NCBI GenBank assembly: GCA_948567375.1
Contig: OX419758.1
Span: 4,655,001-4,719,000, forward strand
Length of the DNA stretch: 64,000 nt
Direction of reading: 5' to 3'
Source: Lunularia cruciata
Taxonomy: Eukaryota > Streptophyta > Marchantiopsida > Lunulariales > Lunulariaceae
The notes beneath the pieces are model-generated. The model saw nothing but the letters and a program-made list of their open reading frames with translations, did not search any database and was not told where the DNA came from. The position numbers and the translations under genes are program-made. This document shows positions 12,457 through 22,552 of this stretch, piece by piece. How positions within the stretch are numbered: position 1 is the first letter of the stretch; each line of letters begins with the position of its first letter.

Positions 12457-12793
12457 CTTTATCATATGTGCATCCATCTTGTCTTTCATGTTTTCAAGTT
12501 GAAACCCTTTGTTTCTAATCTACCTTCCTTTTCCTCTTGAGTCCAACCCTCTCCTCCTCCCATCCCTAGCAACAATCATGAGGAGTATGAAGTTGATCAT
12601 ATCCTTGGACATCATAGCCATATTCAATGTGGTTGCCAATAACATATGGAGTATAAAGTCCTTTGGAAAGTGTATTGTTGTTACGGTGCCATTTGGGAGC
12701 CTCTTTCTCATCTCAAGAATGCAAAAACAGCTATCTCAAGAGTTTGAAGCTTCCATGATGAAGAGGACGTCATCAACTAGCAGTGGGGGAATA
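12457..12793 (+). pseudogene. chromovirus A, C-terminal chromodomain part
   Basis: This resumes the frame interrupted at 7413. It opens with the conserved HLVFHVSKLKPF-type block at 12475-12515. A chromodomain follows around 12560-12760 (E-Y-E-V-D-H-I-L ... Y-K-V-L-W-K ... W/L-E-P-L-S-H-L), with stops. A chromodomain fused to integrase defines the chromovirus clade and targets integration to heterochromatin marks in known members. The 3' LTR begins immediately after. Confidence 0.75.
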
Positions 12794-13274
12794 TGTAACA
12801 ATATGGATTTTATTGATGAGTCAGTCAAGACTAAAAAAGTAGCAAGTAGGCCAAATTAGCCAAGAATGATAACAATATTTTAGAAGCATCTAAGAAACTA
12901 CCTGATACCTTCCAAGGATTGGATAATGTGCATGCCAAGTTGTAACTTCTAGGAAGAAGCTTCTTGGGAAGCTTCCTAGCTAGCTTAACTTGCATGCCAA
13001 GTAGGTGGCTCCTAAAAGAAAGCTTCTTGGGAAACTTCAAAATAGCTTAGCTTACACGCCAAGTAGTTAGCTTCTAGAAGGAAGCTTCTCAATAAGCTTA
13101 GCTTGCACTCTAAGAAAGTAGGTTTTATGAAGTTTCTCAAGAGTCGTGTATGTTTCCTGTAAATACCAAAGCCCAAGCTCATGCAAGGCATTTGGAGTTT
13201 CACTCATTCAAGTATCCCAAGGTGATCTTCCACTATGGTCTTCCATTTTACTATTCTCTCCTTGGTCTTTTACA
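12794..13274 (+). repeat. 3' LTR of chromovirus A
   Basis: It runs from TGTAACAATATGG to CTTTTACA (481 bp). It contains three imperfect ~70-bp units rich in AAGCTTCTTGGGAAGCTT palindromes and a TATA-like box at 13159-13166. It is followed directly by CAAGG (13275-13279), the same five bases that precede the 5' end of the LTR fragment at 45722-45888 when that is read on its own strand. Confidence 0.8.
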
Positions 13275-13972
13275 CAAGGCCTTGTCATACAAGAGTTGAA
13301 ACTCTCTCATCAACGCTATTCCTTGATCATTAAAGACCTTAATTGGTGCATCAAAATAATTAAGAATCTTTTTAAGTTGTCCTTTCATTGGACTTGTCAA
13401 GAAGTATCAACTCAATCTGCTTGGAAAAATACTCACCATAGCAAAAACATACCAATGATATCTCAATATTAATGGTAAAAGTACAACAAAATCTAAAATC
13501 TAGTGGTAATCCAACCTCATGATATGTACAGGTGTAACTATGGCATAAGAGCATCAAATGATGCTTTAACTTGGTCATAAACTATAAAATCAAAAATAAA
13601 TTATTTTATATCAATCCACATATTATACCACCAATAATGACTCTAGAATAAACTATATGTCCAACTTACTCCAAAATATCCTAGCTCTTCATGAGCATGT
13701 CATACCAATTGTGGTCTTTGAGATGGAAGGAGCACTACTCACATTTTACTATCCTTCCATATAAAGAAGATGTATGGACTCTAATCTACATTGCTTAGCT
13801 TGTTGAAGGACATGGTGTCTCTCCTTGGCATGAATTGTGCCACTCATAACACCAATGTGAAGATAATCCATCATTAAGATATCATCATGAATGTCTTGTT
13901 GACCTAAACCAATATCTCTACCCTTTGGATCCAAGACCTCAACAACTCCTTTTATTTGTATTGAGAGATATT
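13275..13972 (-). pseudogene. gypsy element J, integrase part (first half of split element)
   Basis: Base by base this parallels 54495-55205 in element H, which encodes the integrase core and preceding linker on the minus strand. A frame is readable only in pieces. It breaks exactly at the A insertion point. The continuation of the same element is found at 45889-46178 on the plus strand, not adjacent; see the inversion finding. Confidence 0.65.
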
Positions 13973-13974
13973 CT

Positions 13975-14570
13975 TGTCTTCCAAGGATAACAGACCTTAA
14001 AAGAACACACAAGAAGAAACACCAATTTCACACTCAATCCTCTTATGCCCCAAAGGAGCACCTTTACTTTATTATATAGCAAAGAGTATTCCTTCAAAAG
14101 AAACTTCACCCTTGGATCAAATACATGGATAGGTGACATGCTAGGGAGCTCTACCCTTATAATTTGCGTGCATGGATGACATGTTGGTTCTATGTTGGTT
14201 CTGGTCCTATCTGGTTGGTCAAGCAAGCTTTGACCAAAAGGAATATTTAGTGAATCTTCTTGTATGAATTTCAAAATTGCATGGGTGAGGTACCGTTGGA
14301 AAGCTCACTATGAGGCAAGAAAGGGAGGAAGGAAGGTCAAACTTTTGTCCATTGGGAGTAGAATCTGCATATTTTTTAGGCCTAATTCATCCTTTAGGCC
14401 TTTGAAATTAGCTTTGAAGTTGACTATTTTTGGCTCTTGACCTATTAGTAAAAGTACTCTCTTGGCAATACCTCTATCTGATCTACTTAGTCCATAATCT
14501 ATAACACCCTTCTAGATGTTACCAAGCCAATTTTAACCTCTAGATAATATATCTAGCTATTGGTATTACA
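13975..14570 (-). repeat. F-family LTR
   Basis: About 596 bp homologous to the LTRs of F, beginning TGTCTTCCAAGG and ending GGTATTACA (plus-strand view). It is followed by a second partial copy, so it is either a solo LTR inserted in another F-family LTR or part of a collapsed nested pair. Flanks TATTC and TTTTC share four of five bases, which is too weak to call a target duplication. Confidence 0.6.
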
Positions 14571-14895
14571 TTTTCAAGTTAATTTTTACTCTTGCACTAC
14601 TAGTAAAAGTGCTCTTTCTGTTACACTTCTATCTAATCTATGTAGCCCATCATACCTACCATCCTTCTAGATATTATCAAGTCAATTTTCACCTCTAGAT
14701 AATATATCTAGCTATTGATATTATAAACCTTTCTCCTTTTAAGATACAACGTCCTCATTGCAAAGTTATTGCTCAAAAGATTTCACTAACACTGGTACAT
14801 TGCTCAAGTTGGATGTTGGCTCCCATGTTGTCCCATATAATGGGTACACTTTCCAATGTATAAGATATTCCACATGCGGATGGTGAGTACCATAG
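14571..14895 (-). mobile_element. 3' end of a second F-family element (partial LTR, polypurine tract, 3' UTR)
   Basis: 14571-14728 matches the last ~160 bp (plus-strand view) of the F LTR. 14729-14895 matches the F polypurine tract and 3' untranslated segment at 8013-8180. The rest of that element is missing; chromovirus EC begins near 14896. Confidence 0.55.
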
Positions 14896-16170
14896 ATGGT
14901 GGTAATTTGGTTTACTTTGGTGGTAATTTTGAGTGGAGCAAGCTAAATGACATATTGTTGCACCAATCTTGATATGGGCAAAATTAAAGAAGACAATACT
15001 TGATTGATTTTAAACTATGAATGCCACCCAAGCCGCATGAGATAAATTGGAAAAATTGAAGCAGATTGGCTCTATAAAGAGCTACATCATGCAATTTCAA
15101 AACATAATCATGTAGATTCTAGATATACAAGAAGATGAAGTTCTTGATCTCTTTGTGAGGAGATTGAAGTCACAAAACCAATTGGAGGTGATAATGCAGG
15201 AACCACAAAATGTGGAAGAAGTCATGCAATTGGCTGAGCTCTTTGATTCCTTGGTTGCAACAACTTGGTATCAACCTTGACCTACAAAAAGCCTACCAAT
15301 ACACTACGCATGGGTGGAGGAACCGGCACCAATGGAGATTGATGTTATCCAACGGAGACAACTTGGTGTAGCAGATAAAGAAAGATTGCAACAGAATGTT
15401 GGTTGTTTTTATTGTTTCCAAGTTGGACATCCCATTGTTGAATGTCCACTTAAGAATAGGTGACCTTGACAAGTTCCCAGATAGAGTTTGTGGAGCGGAA
15501 TCCCAAGGAAATGAGGAATCCCAACAAGAGAATTCAAGCCGCCTATTGGGAGCTTGATTAGTTCCAATGGGATTGAAGGCTTGACCTAGGCAAGTTTGCT
15601 TCACTTGCAAGGTCCAATATCTAATTGAGGTTGTAAGATTTTGGTTAATTCTGGAAGTTCAAAGAATTGCATGTTTATGCAAGTAGTAAAGGAATTGGGT
15701 ATTTGTATTAAGCTAATAATTAGAAGTAGATTGATGATGGCATCTTGTTACACTTACGGAGTTATTGGAGAATGTTACACTTACTGAGTTATTGGAGAAG
15801 GACTTCATATGATATAGTACCTCGCTTTGGGAAGCATGGGTACTATTTCTTACAAAGAAAGATGGAGGATTTCATTGTTGTATTGATTAATTTGGGCTCA
15901 ATAAGCAAACAATGAAGAATGCATATCCCTTGACTTGGATTGATGACTTGCTTGACAATTGAGTGGAGCACAATACTTTTCCAAGTTGGATCTTTGTAGC
16001 AACTATTGCCAAATCCACATTGATAGGGAGGATGTGCAAAAGACTACCTTTTGTACAAAGTAAGGACATTTTGAGTGGAGAGTTATACCTATTGGGTTCA
16101 TTAATGCTCCAATAGTCTTCATGGATCAGATGCACTGGGTGTTGGATATACTATTGGATCGGTACATTGT
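14896..16170 (+). pseudogene. chromovirus EC, gag-to-RT part 1
   Basis: Collinear with chromoviruses A and B: gag from about 14900, a zinc knuckle near 15395-15440 (CFYCFQVGH..VEC pattern), a protease block near 15640-15740, then reverse transcriptase to 16170. A deletion around 15740-15760 removes the protease-RT linker and the first RT block, and a short duplicated phrase marks the deletion point. It ends at GGTACATTGT, four codons before the FLDD catalytic motif. The matching continuation resumes at 22553. Confidence 0.7.
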
Positions 16171-17974
16171 TGTACTTTTTGTGTCTCCTCTGGGAACACA
16201 CAAGGTGCCTAGTTGTGGAGATTGCAGATTAGAGGCTATAGGTAAATCTACAACTACTTGTGTGAACATGCATGTTACCTAACAATCGGAACTCTCCACT
16301 CTTGTAACTAGTATTCTTACTATCGGGTAGGGTAGTGATGTGCAACCTAACCTATCATCACAACATGCACTCTAGGTCTATTGGTCATAACTTCCAACAT
16401 TACCAAGGAGAAAGATACTACACTCCTAGAAGGAAAGAACCTAAGCGCAATGCACGAGCACTAATCCAAACCAATTGGGCATACAAACAAGCCTGCAAGC
16501 ACAGAGAGGATCCAATCACAGGAATGTGGCAATAACTCTTTGTGCTTTCTGTCAAAATAGAGCTTCACAGCCTTTGTGCTCTATCATCAAGCTAATTTCA
16601 ACTTGTACTCCAAGTCTTTTCCAAGTTGTATTTCAGATCTCAACAAATTCCTACTCCATATGGGGATTTCATATGTCTTTTTGATAAGAAAAACTTAGCG
16701 CAACTCATATGAACATAACTCTTTATATATAGCTTAGATTCAAGTGTTCTAGAATAAAATGGAAAGCATGTGAGATAATCTTTCCAATGATTTAAAGTAG
16801 ACCTAAATCACTACAACTTCCCTGAAAAGCTCTCAAAGTTGGCCATGTTTTTGCAACTCTCACCCTAATTTTGAAATCCCCTTTTTAGTGTTTTGCCCAT
16901 GGTTCTTGCCAAATTTCCACTCATTTCTAAGCCAGATGTACACTTGATCCTCAAAAAACACTCCGGAAATCTGAGCTCTCAATTGTAGTCACAAAAGTGA
17001 GAGAATTGACATTCAATTAGGATTGAAGAAAGAAATGCTACTCCAAGCTTACAATAGTCTTTTCAATAAAACTTGTTGCATCAGATCTCACTCTCTATAA
17101 GTCTAGAGCCATCTAAAATTTCCTTAGTAGTTGGTCGTGCTCTTGGTTAACACTCTAAAACTTTTGATGGCCTAATCCAACCCCAATCCCTAGATATGGA
17201 TCAATTCCTAAGTTGAGCTAACTTGTGAGCTATATAGACCCAGGTATACTTGATCCAAGACCCTGATTTCTCTATTTAAAGAATTTACAGAAAACCTTTG
17301 CATAGAGGTGCAAAAACTATCCACCAACAACTTTGGAATTTTCATAAGGAAATTTGAACCACAATTGGGAGAGTGACCAAAACTCCAAACCTGATCATTA
17401 GCTCTTCTCTAACACCTTACATCCCATAAGCTTCAACTTCAATCAATTGGATCTGATTTGAGATTGACCCAAAACTGGAATTTATTGCGCTCAATACTGT
17501 AAGTACTTTGTCTTCTCTCCAATCTTAATGACATTTAGTAAAAATGTCTCAAGAAGCTCCTTCAATTGGCTACTTTGTGCTCCTAGGTATGAATTTAACC
17601 CCCCTTGACTCAATTGATTATATCCCTCTCATACTCAGCTCAAATCATGTGATTTCTCTCTTCAGATTGTAGCCTATCATCTCATCTTTCCATTCATGTC
17701 CTTCTTTTTCCAAATGGCCTCCCAGAAACTTCTTGATGGTTGAAAAATTCCAGACTTCTCTCATGGGACCCAAGCTCTTGCACATTTGTCCTTAGGTCTT
17801 TTTACTTTTTGACAAATGGACCCCACAACTCCACCTTGAAGCTTATGAGCAAAAATTTAGGCATTCCATAGCTATAGAAGGATATATATTGTCAAGTCCT
17901 AAACATTTTCATAAGTAAGCACCGGAAGGACGATAGGATCCGGGTTTCCCATCACCGACTCCACAAACACCACC
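16171..17974. other. unassigned part of composite insertion in EC
   Basis: About 1.8 kb with no convincing frame. It starts TGTACTTTTTGTGTCTCC at the break in EC and is AT-rich with text resembling LTR or UTR sequence of plant retroelements, including a TATATATAG stretch at 16725-16735. No second copy of this segment exists in the window, so I cannot show that it is an LTR. Confidence 0.3.
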
Positions 17975-18278
17975 CCAAAACGTGCTACCAACCAATCTCG
18001 TAAGTTGTCACGATGTAAAATCTAAAGCCTGATGAGAAAAGGACTCAAGAGTGGCAGATCAGGAGCATGGGACATCTCATGCTCAAATGCTTCCTCCAAT
18101 GCTCTAACACTTGCTCTATGCTACAACTCTCACTCCCAATCTCCATCTCCCCTCGAGACTCTCCAAACTAAAACACACCCGTCTCTCCATTGGCCCTCAT
18201 CTTTATTCATCAAAGCCCTCAAACATGATAAGATTGTAAGCCACATGGCCAATCACATACATGTACAAAGATGGCTCA
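17975..18278. repeat. tandem unit 1, left part (interrupted by solo LTR)
   Basis: This matches 22156-22440 closely: CTCGTAAGT/CTTGTAAGC, GATCAGGAGCATGGGA, CTCATGCTCAAATGCTTCCTC and ACATGATAAGATTGTAA blocks in the same order. The unit is completed at 22036-22155 on the other side of the solo LTR. The intact length of a unit is about 400 bp. Confidence 0.7.
18274..18278. other. left target-site duplication GCTCA
   Basis: GCTCA directly precedes the TG start of the solo LTR at 18279 and is repeated at 22031-22035 directly after its CA end. Confidence 0.8.
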
Positions 18279-18692
18279 TGTGGTGCCCACATTTTTTGTT
18301 TTTTTTCAAAATAAGAAGAAGAAGTGTATAGAGAAGGCGGATTGCGCCTGTATGGCCAAAGAAGGCGAAGAAAAGAGTCTTCAGGATGAAACCCAAGGTA
18401 ACATGACTTTGGGTCATAAGGCGAAGTACTCTAAAATGCCCTATTAGCATACAAACCAAAGTAAATTGTCTTTGTATCGGGGGAGGGAGCTCAACCCGAG
18501 GCAAAGACAGTCTAACCACCTTTTGTCGGGGCGAGAAATTCAAGAAGGGACCGTTCAAAACTGGCAGCCCATACTCGCAAAGGTGATTGACAGTAATAGG
18601 TGCATGCATGTGGTGCAATTTCTTGGTAGAAACTCAAAGCAATGAAAGACGAAGAAGGGCAACTCTATAAAAATTGAACTTGCAACAACAAA

Positions 18693-21238
18693 ATGTCGAG
18701 TAATTTTTGTTTGCCGTTGCAAAATCGTCTTGCAGGTGATCATGGGAAGGGAAATAAAGTTGAAATTGTGTCAGTGCGCAAGGAAGAAGTCGCAAGAGTG
18801 AAATTGAGAGAGAGTGAGAAGGTAGAAGAGATGGGAGGAGGAAAGAAGAACTCTGAATTTGTAGTTAGAAATCATGCAATTTGGAGGTTAGACGTAATAG
18901 CAAGGATCAAAGTCTTGAGCCGACTTTGGATCACATTTTTGGCATGGAACTGGAATGTAAGCTTTCTTGGATTCATGACAGAAATCATCAAGAGCAAGTG
19001 TCTCGATGGACCCGAGGAAGAAGGGAAGAGAGGAAATCTGGCTTGTTGGACAAAGTCGGATTGGAGACTAGTACTCGAGAAGGAGGCAGGCTTAGAGCAG
19101 GGAGCCACGTTCTTGGGGAAGGGAGAGATAGCCCAAGAGACACATGAGGTGAGAGATGCCTTCTTGTCAAAGAGGACGAAGAATAGATATAAGGTTGAGA
19201 GCTACAAAGACCCTTTGAAGAGAGGGATCGTGAGTGCACTGATGGCTATCCTAAAGCCGGAACAAACCACCTATGTGATGAAACACCAAGCGGTGTTCTT
19301 TCACAAGCTTTTTGCACGAGAACCAATCAATTGGGCGAGGTGTTTTCATGGGAGAACAAGGTAGATGGTGTGTAATTTGTGGGATAAGTCAACTCCACAC
19401 TACATCGTGCCGTTTGCAACACACTTCTACCTCGGGCTCAACCTGCTAAACTTGGCGGAGCAGACTCAAATGGTGTCACATTTCCATCCGGATTTACAAA
19501 AGGAAGTCGATGTCAAGGAGCAGCAATACATCCTGCAGATCAAGAGCACTGACGACTACTATGCAAAGACGGGGAAGAACACAGAGGTCGCAGTGAGTAC
19601 CCCGATTACAAAGAGCAGTTGGCAAGGTGAAGCCGAAGATATCAAGAAACCTCGGAAGATGCGGAGAGGCAACCCGAGGCAAAGTATGATGGTAATTGAG
19701 TCGGAGGACGAAGACTCAAAAGAAGATGCCGAGTTAAAAATTGAAGACTCGGAACATGAGGAGGAGCCTGAGCTAACGCTGCAAAGTGGAGATACGAGCA
19801 GCAATAATGATGAAGGGGGAGAAATGACATCGGTGCCAGCGGCTGAAGAATACGAAGAAGAAGCAGTGCAAGCCGAGATGGAAGCCAAAGACAACACACA
19901 ATTGGAGGACAAAGTAAATGTGCCCAAAGAAAAGAAGATCACAGTACAGCGAGGAGTTCGCTCAAGACGTAAGGCAAAGTGTGAAGCGGGGCTGAGTAAA
20001 GCAAAGGAAGAGGTAGGTGAAAGCTTGGGAAGTGAGGCTTTGATTCCGATATGAAGACTGCAGAGAAGAAGGCGAGTATCGGATGAACAAGAAGTACAAA
20101 GAGAAGTGGCCATACAAGAAGATGTAACACTGAGTGAAGGAGTGGAGTACCTACGGGAGATTGTGTGTCCATTGTTGGTGAAATTGGAGTACAGGAAGAA
20201 GGAGATGCAGTTGACTTGTCCAGAGGTAAAGACTGTATTGCAAGTGTTGGCCAGATTAGAAGAAGAAAACTCGGAGTTGAAGAAGAGTATAACCCGGGGT
20301 GAGGAGGAAAGGGAAGTGATGAGAGCGGAGGCAGTAGAGAGAAGTCAGCTATCGAGAGAATCTTATGAGGAAGAGTGACATAGCAAGGGAGAGACAAGTA
20401 GCGGAGTATGAGATCTTGAAGCAACAGTTTGCTGATTCACGTTTAGAAATTATCCATGCTATGGCAAAGGTAGCAGAGAAGGAACAAGAGCTCGATAGAG
20501 TGATGGAGAGTGTAGAAGAGAAGAAGCAACTCTGGCAACGAGAGTTGGCGACACGATATAGAGAAGAAGAAAGACTACAAGAATTACTTTGTAATTAGGA
20601 GGAGAAGGTTGTACAGAAGGAGAAGGAGAAGGAGATGGTGAATGCCGAGTTCAAAGCGGAGTTGGCAATGTACCGAGAGGACTGGCTTGCAGATCGAGAG
20701 CGAGAGAGGAAGATGAGATTGGAGCCGTTGAAGGAGATTGTCCTCAAGATGAACGCGATGTTGAGTACAGAGGCCAGCGTTCGAATTGAAGAGACGAGGT
20801 TGCACGAGTTGAAGTTGTTAGTGCAGGTGACGAGGCAAGACAAACAAAAGACATTGATTTAAATGCCTTGTTGATTAAGTTAAGGACTCGGGTAGATAGG
20901 AAGATATTAGAAGTAGAAGACAACATTTCAATTAGATTAGATTTAGTGAAAATAGAGATAGAAAAGCTTCAGAAGGATGTTAGAGCAAAACCGGAAGTAG
21001 ATAACATAGGAGTACAAATGTCTTTGGAGTTACCACTGGAGACTTTAGAGAGAGTGGGTTGGGGGATAAGGAGTTAGATAGATTAACCCCAAGTGCAATT
21101 TCAGATCAGGAAAGAGAGTTGCTGGAATTGGTAGAGGAAGTAGAAGATATGAAACCCAAGGACAGAATATTAGGAGGTAAAGTTACTTTGGGTTTGGGTT
21201 TGAAAGCCGATGACGAAGTAGACATTGGATCAGATTAG
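18693..21238 (+). pseudogene. LTR-embedded ORF, ~840 codons, coiled-coil and acidic, unknown function
   Basis: Not recognised. Frame 1 runs 18693-19364, a single TAG, 19365-20054, a TGA, and on to 20378. It then continues with shifts through 20365-20598, 20635-20862, 20868-21077 and 21071-21238. Residues ~150-300 hold a Trp/His-rich globular-looking block (KHQAVFFHKLF, INWARCFHG, HFYLGLNLL, VSHFHPDL). Next comes an acidic Glu/Ser tract, then about 350 residues of charged coiled coil (Glu/Arg/Lys heptads), and a short C-terminal GLKADDEVDIG block. The same blocks in the same order occur in copy c1, which argues that this was once coding. There is no signal peptide, membrane segment, protease or RT motif. 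It could be an accessory or envelope-position ORF, or a captured host gene. Confidence 0.55.
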
Positions 21239-21352
21239 TAACAGATTTGAGATTTGAAGAGGTATATGAAGAGGTGCATTGTCATTTCGGATCTGCAGGT
21301 TAGAAGGGTTGTTGTAGAATGGTATAGTTGTTGGAACTGTCAATTGATTCAC

Positions 21353-21360
21353 TATTTAAG
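21353..21360 (+). promoter_or_regulatory. TATA-like box of long LTR
   Basis: TATTTAAG follows CAATTGATTCAC, a context conserved in copy c1 at 1328-1335. Its position 115 bp after the end of the embedded frame places that frame in U3. Confidence 0.45.
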
Positions 21361-22030
21361 AGTGGCATTTGCAGTCTAATGTTGTTCAGTGCTCATAATT
21401 TTTGAGAATAGATAAAGCGGAGTGCTATGAAGTAGTGCTCGTTGCTTGAGCTTGATTCCAAGTATCAACTTTGTGATTGTGTTTGTGAGTGTTTGAAGAA
21501 ATTTGAAGTGCAAGTCAATGTGCTTGTTGGATGTTGGATTCCAAAGCCTTGATCTTCATTCTGTGTGTTTGATCCTGAATGAAGTGCAATCGAAGCAATG
21601 CCTTGACAGATCTGAGAGAAATTGTAGTGTTGGTAGTATTCTGCATTTGTGAGTGCAATGCAAGGTTGATGTGAAGCAATTTCAATTGAGGAAGTTGTGC
21701 CTTCAATGGAGGGGTGGAACACAATTCTGAGGTGAAGTTGTTTTGCAGTGAAGTGCCATTTTTGGGAGAGCCTAAATCATCACAATCAAGATTGTTTGGA
21801 AAGATTTGATGGAGTTGTGATTAAGGAGTGTTACTTTGTGACAAGACTGCGAATCATTGCTTGTTACTCTCTTCTGGGTGTGTTTTCTACCTGAGAGATT
21901 AAAGACGCAACCAAGAAGAACTACATGATACTGTTTGACTTTGTATTTGACCAATTCTGACTCATATCTCTGCGGGAACAAACTTTACTTACTTGATTAC
22001 CGCAAAAGTAATATTTGCCGGGTTATCACA

Positions 22031-22035
22031 GCTCA
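22031..22035. other. right target-site duplication GCTCA
   Basis: Identical to 18274-18278 and directly abutting the CACA end of the solo LTR. Confidence 0.8.
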
Positions 22036-22552
22036 CATGGCAACATCTCATCTGTCAAATCTAGCATACAACCTACAGCACTAATGTAGAGATAAACTAT
22101 GATAAGTCACTTTTTATGGCCTACACAAACCACAACATGACATTGTGTTACCAACTAGTCTTGTAAGCCGTCAAAGTGCAAAATTTGAAGCATGATGAGA
22201 AAGGATTTGGGAGTGGAAGATCAGGAGCATGGGATATCTCATGCTCAAATGCTTCCTCTGATGTTCTACCACTCACGCAGTACTACAACTCTCACTCCCA
22301 ACGTCCTCCTCCCCCTCAAGACTCCTCAACTAAAACACAATCTCCTCTCTCCACTCACCCTCATCTTTATTCACTAGAGCCCTCAAACATGATAAGATTG
22401 TAACCCATGTGCCCAATCACATACAAGTACATAAATTGCTTACATTGTAGTACCTCATTTGTTGGATCTGGAAGACACCTACTCCACTAATGTGGAGATA
22501 AAAATGATAAGTCACTTTTTTATGGGCTATGCAAACTACAACATGACAATGT
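22036..22552. repeat. tandem unit 1 right part plus complete tandem unit 2
   Basis: 22036-22155 completes unit 1. 22156-22552 is unit 2, whose right part (TAATGTGGAGATAAAAATGA, AAGTCACTTTTTTATGG, CTACAACATGACAATGTGG) repeats the right part of unit 1. Both units lack coding potential. They form the right end of the insertion that splits chromovirus EC. Confidence 0.65.

Larger units (their letters stand above)
18279..22030 (+). repeat. 3752-bp solo LTR with embedded reading frame
   Basis: Ends are TGTGGTGCCCAC and GGTTATCACA, flanked by the perfect duplication GCTCA. The paralogous tandem unit at 22430-22460 (TGCTTACATT where this unit has GGCTCACATG) is an empty site. A second copy at 656-3265 is followed by a tRNA-Asp primer site, so this end is a genuine LTR end. 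The left 0.4 kb is non-coding, 18693-21238 is a long mostly open frame, and 21239-22030 is non-coding with a TATA-like box. No internal domain (gag, pol) lies between two shorter repeats, which is why I read the whole segment as one LTR. LTRs of this size occur in plant gypsy elements but few carry a long frame. Confidence 0.7.

Noticed and set aside
18027-18040. CCTGATGAGAAAAGG as a hammerhead ribozyme core
   Set aside because: CUGAUGA and GAAA are adjacent with no stem II between them and no flanking helices; the tandem copy near 22194 lacks the motif. Other CTGATGA sites in the window also lack the required stems, including near the Penelope-like region, where hammerheads are known in related elements.
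19559-20113. 184-codon minus-strand frame rich in Ser/Leu
   Set aside because: Exact antisense shadow of the acidic and Lys-rich part of the LTR-embedded frame; the composition follows from the complementary strand.
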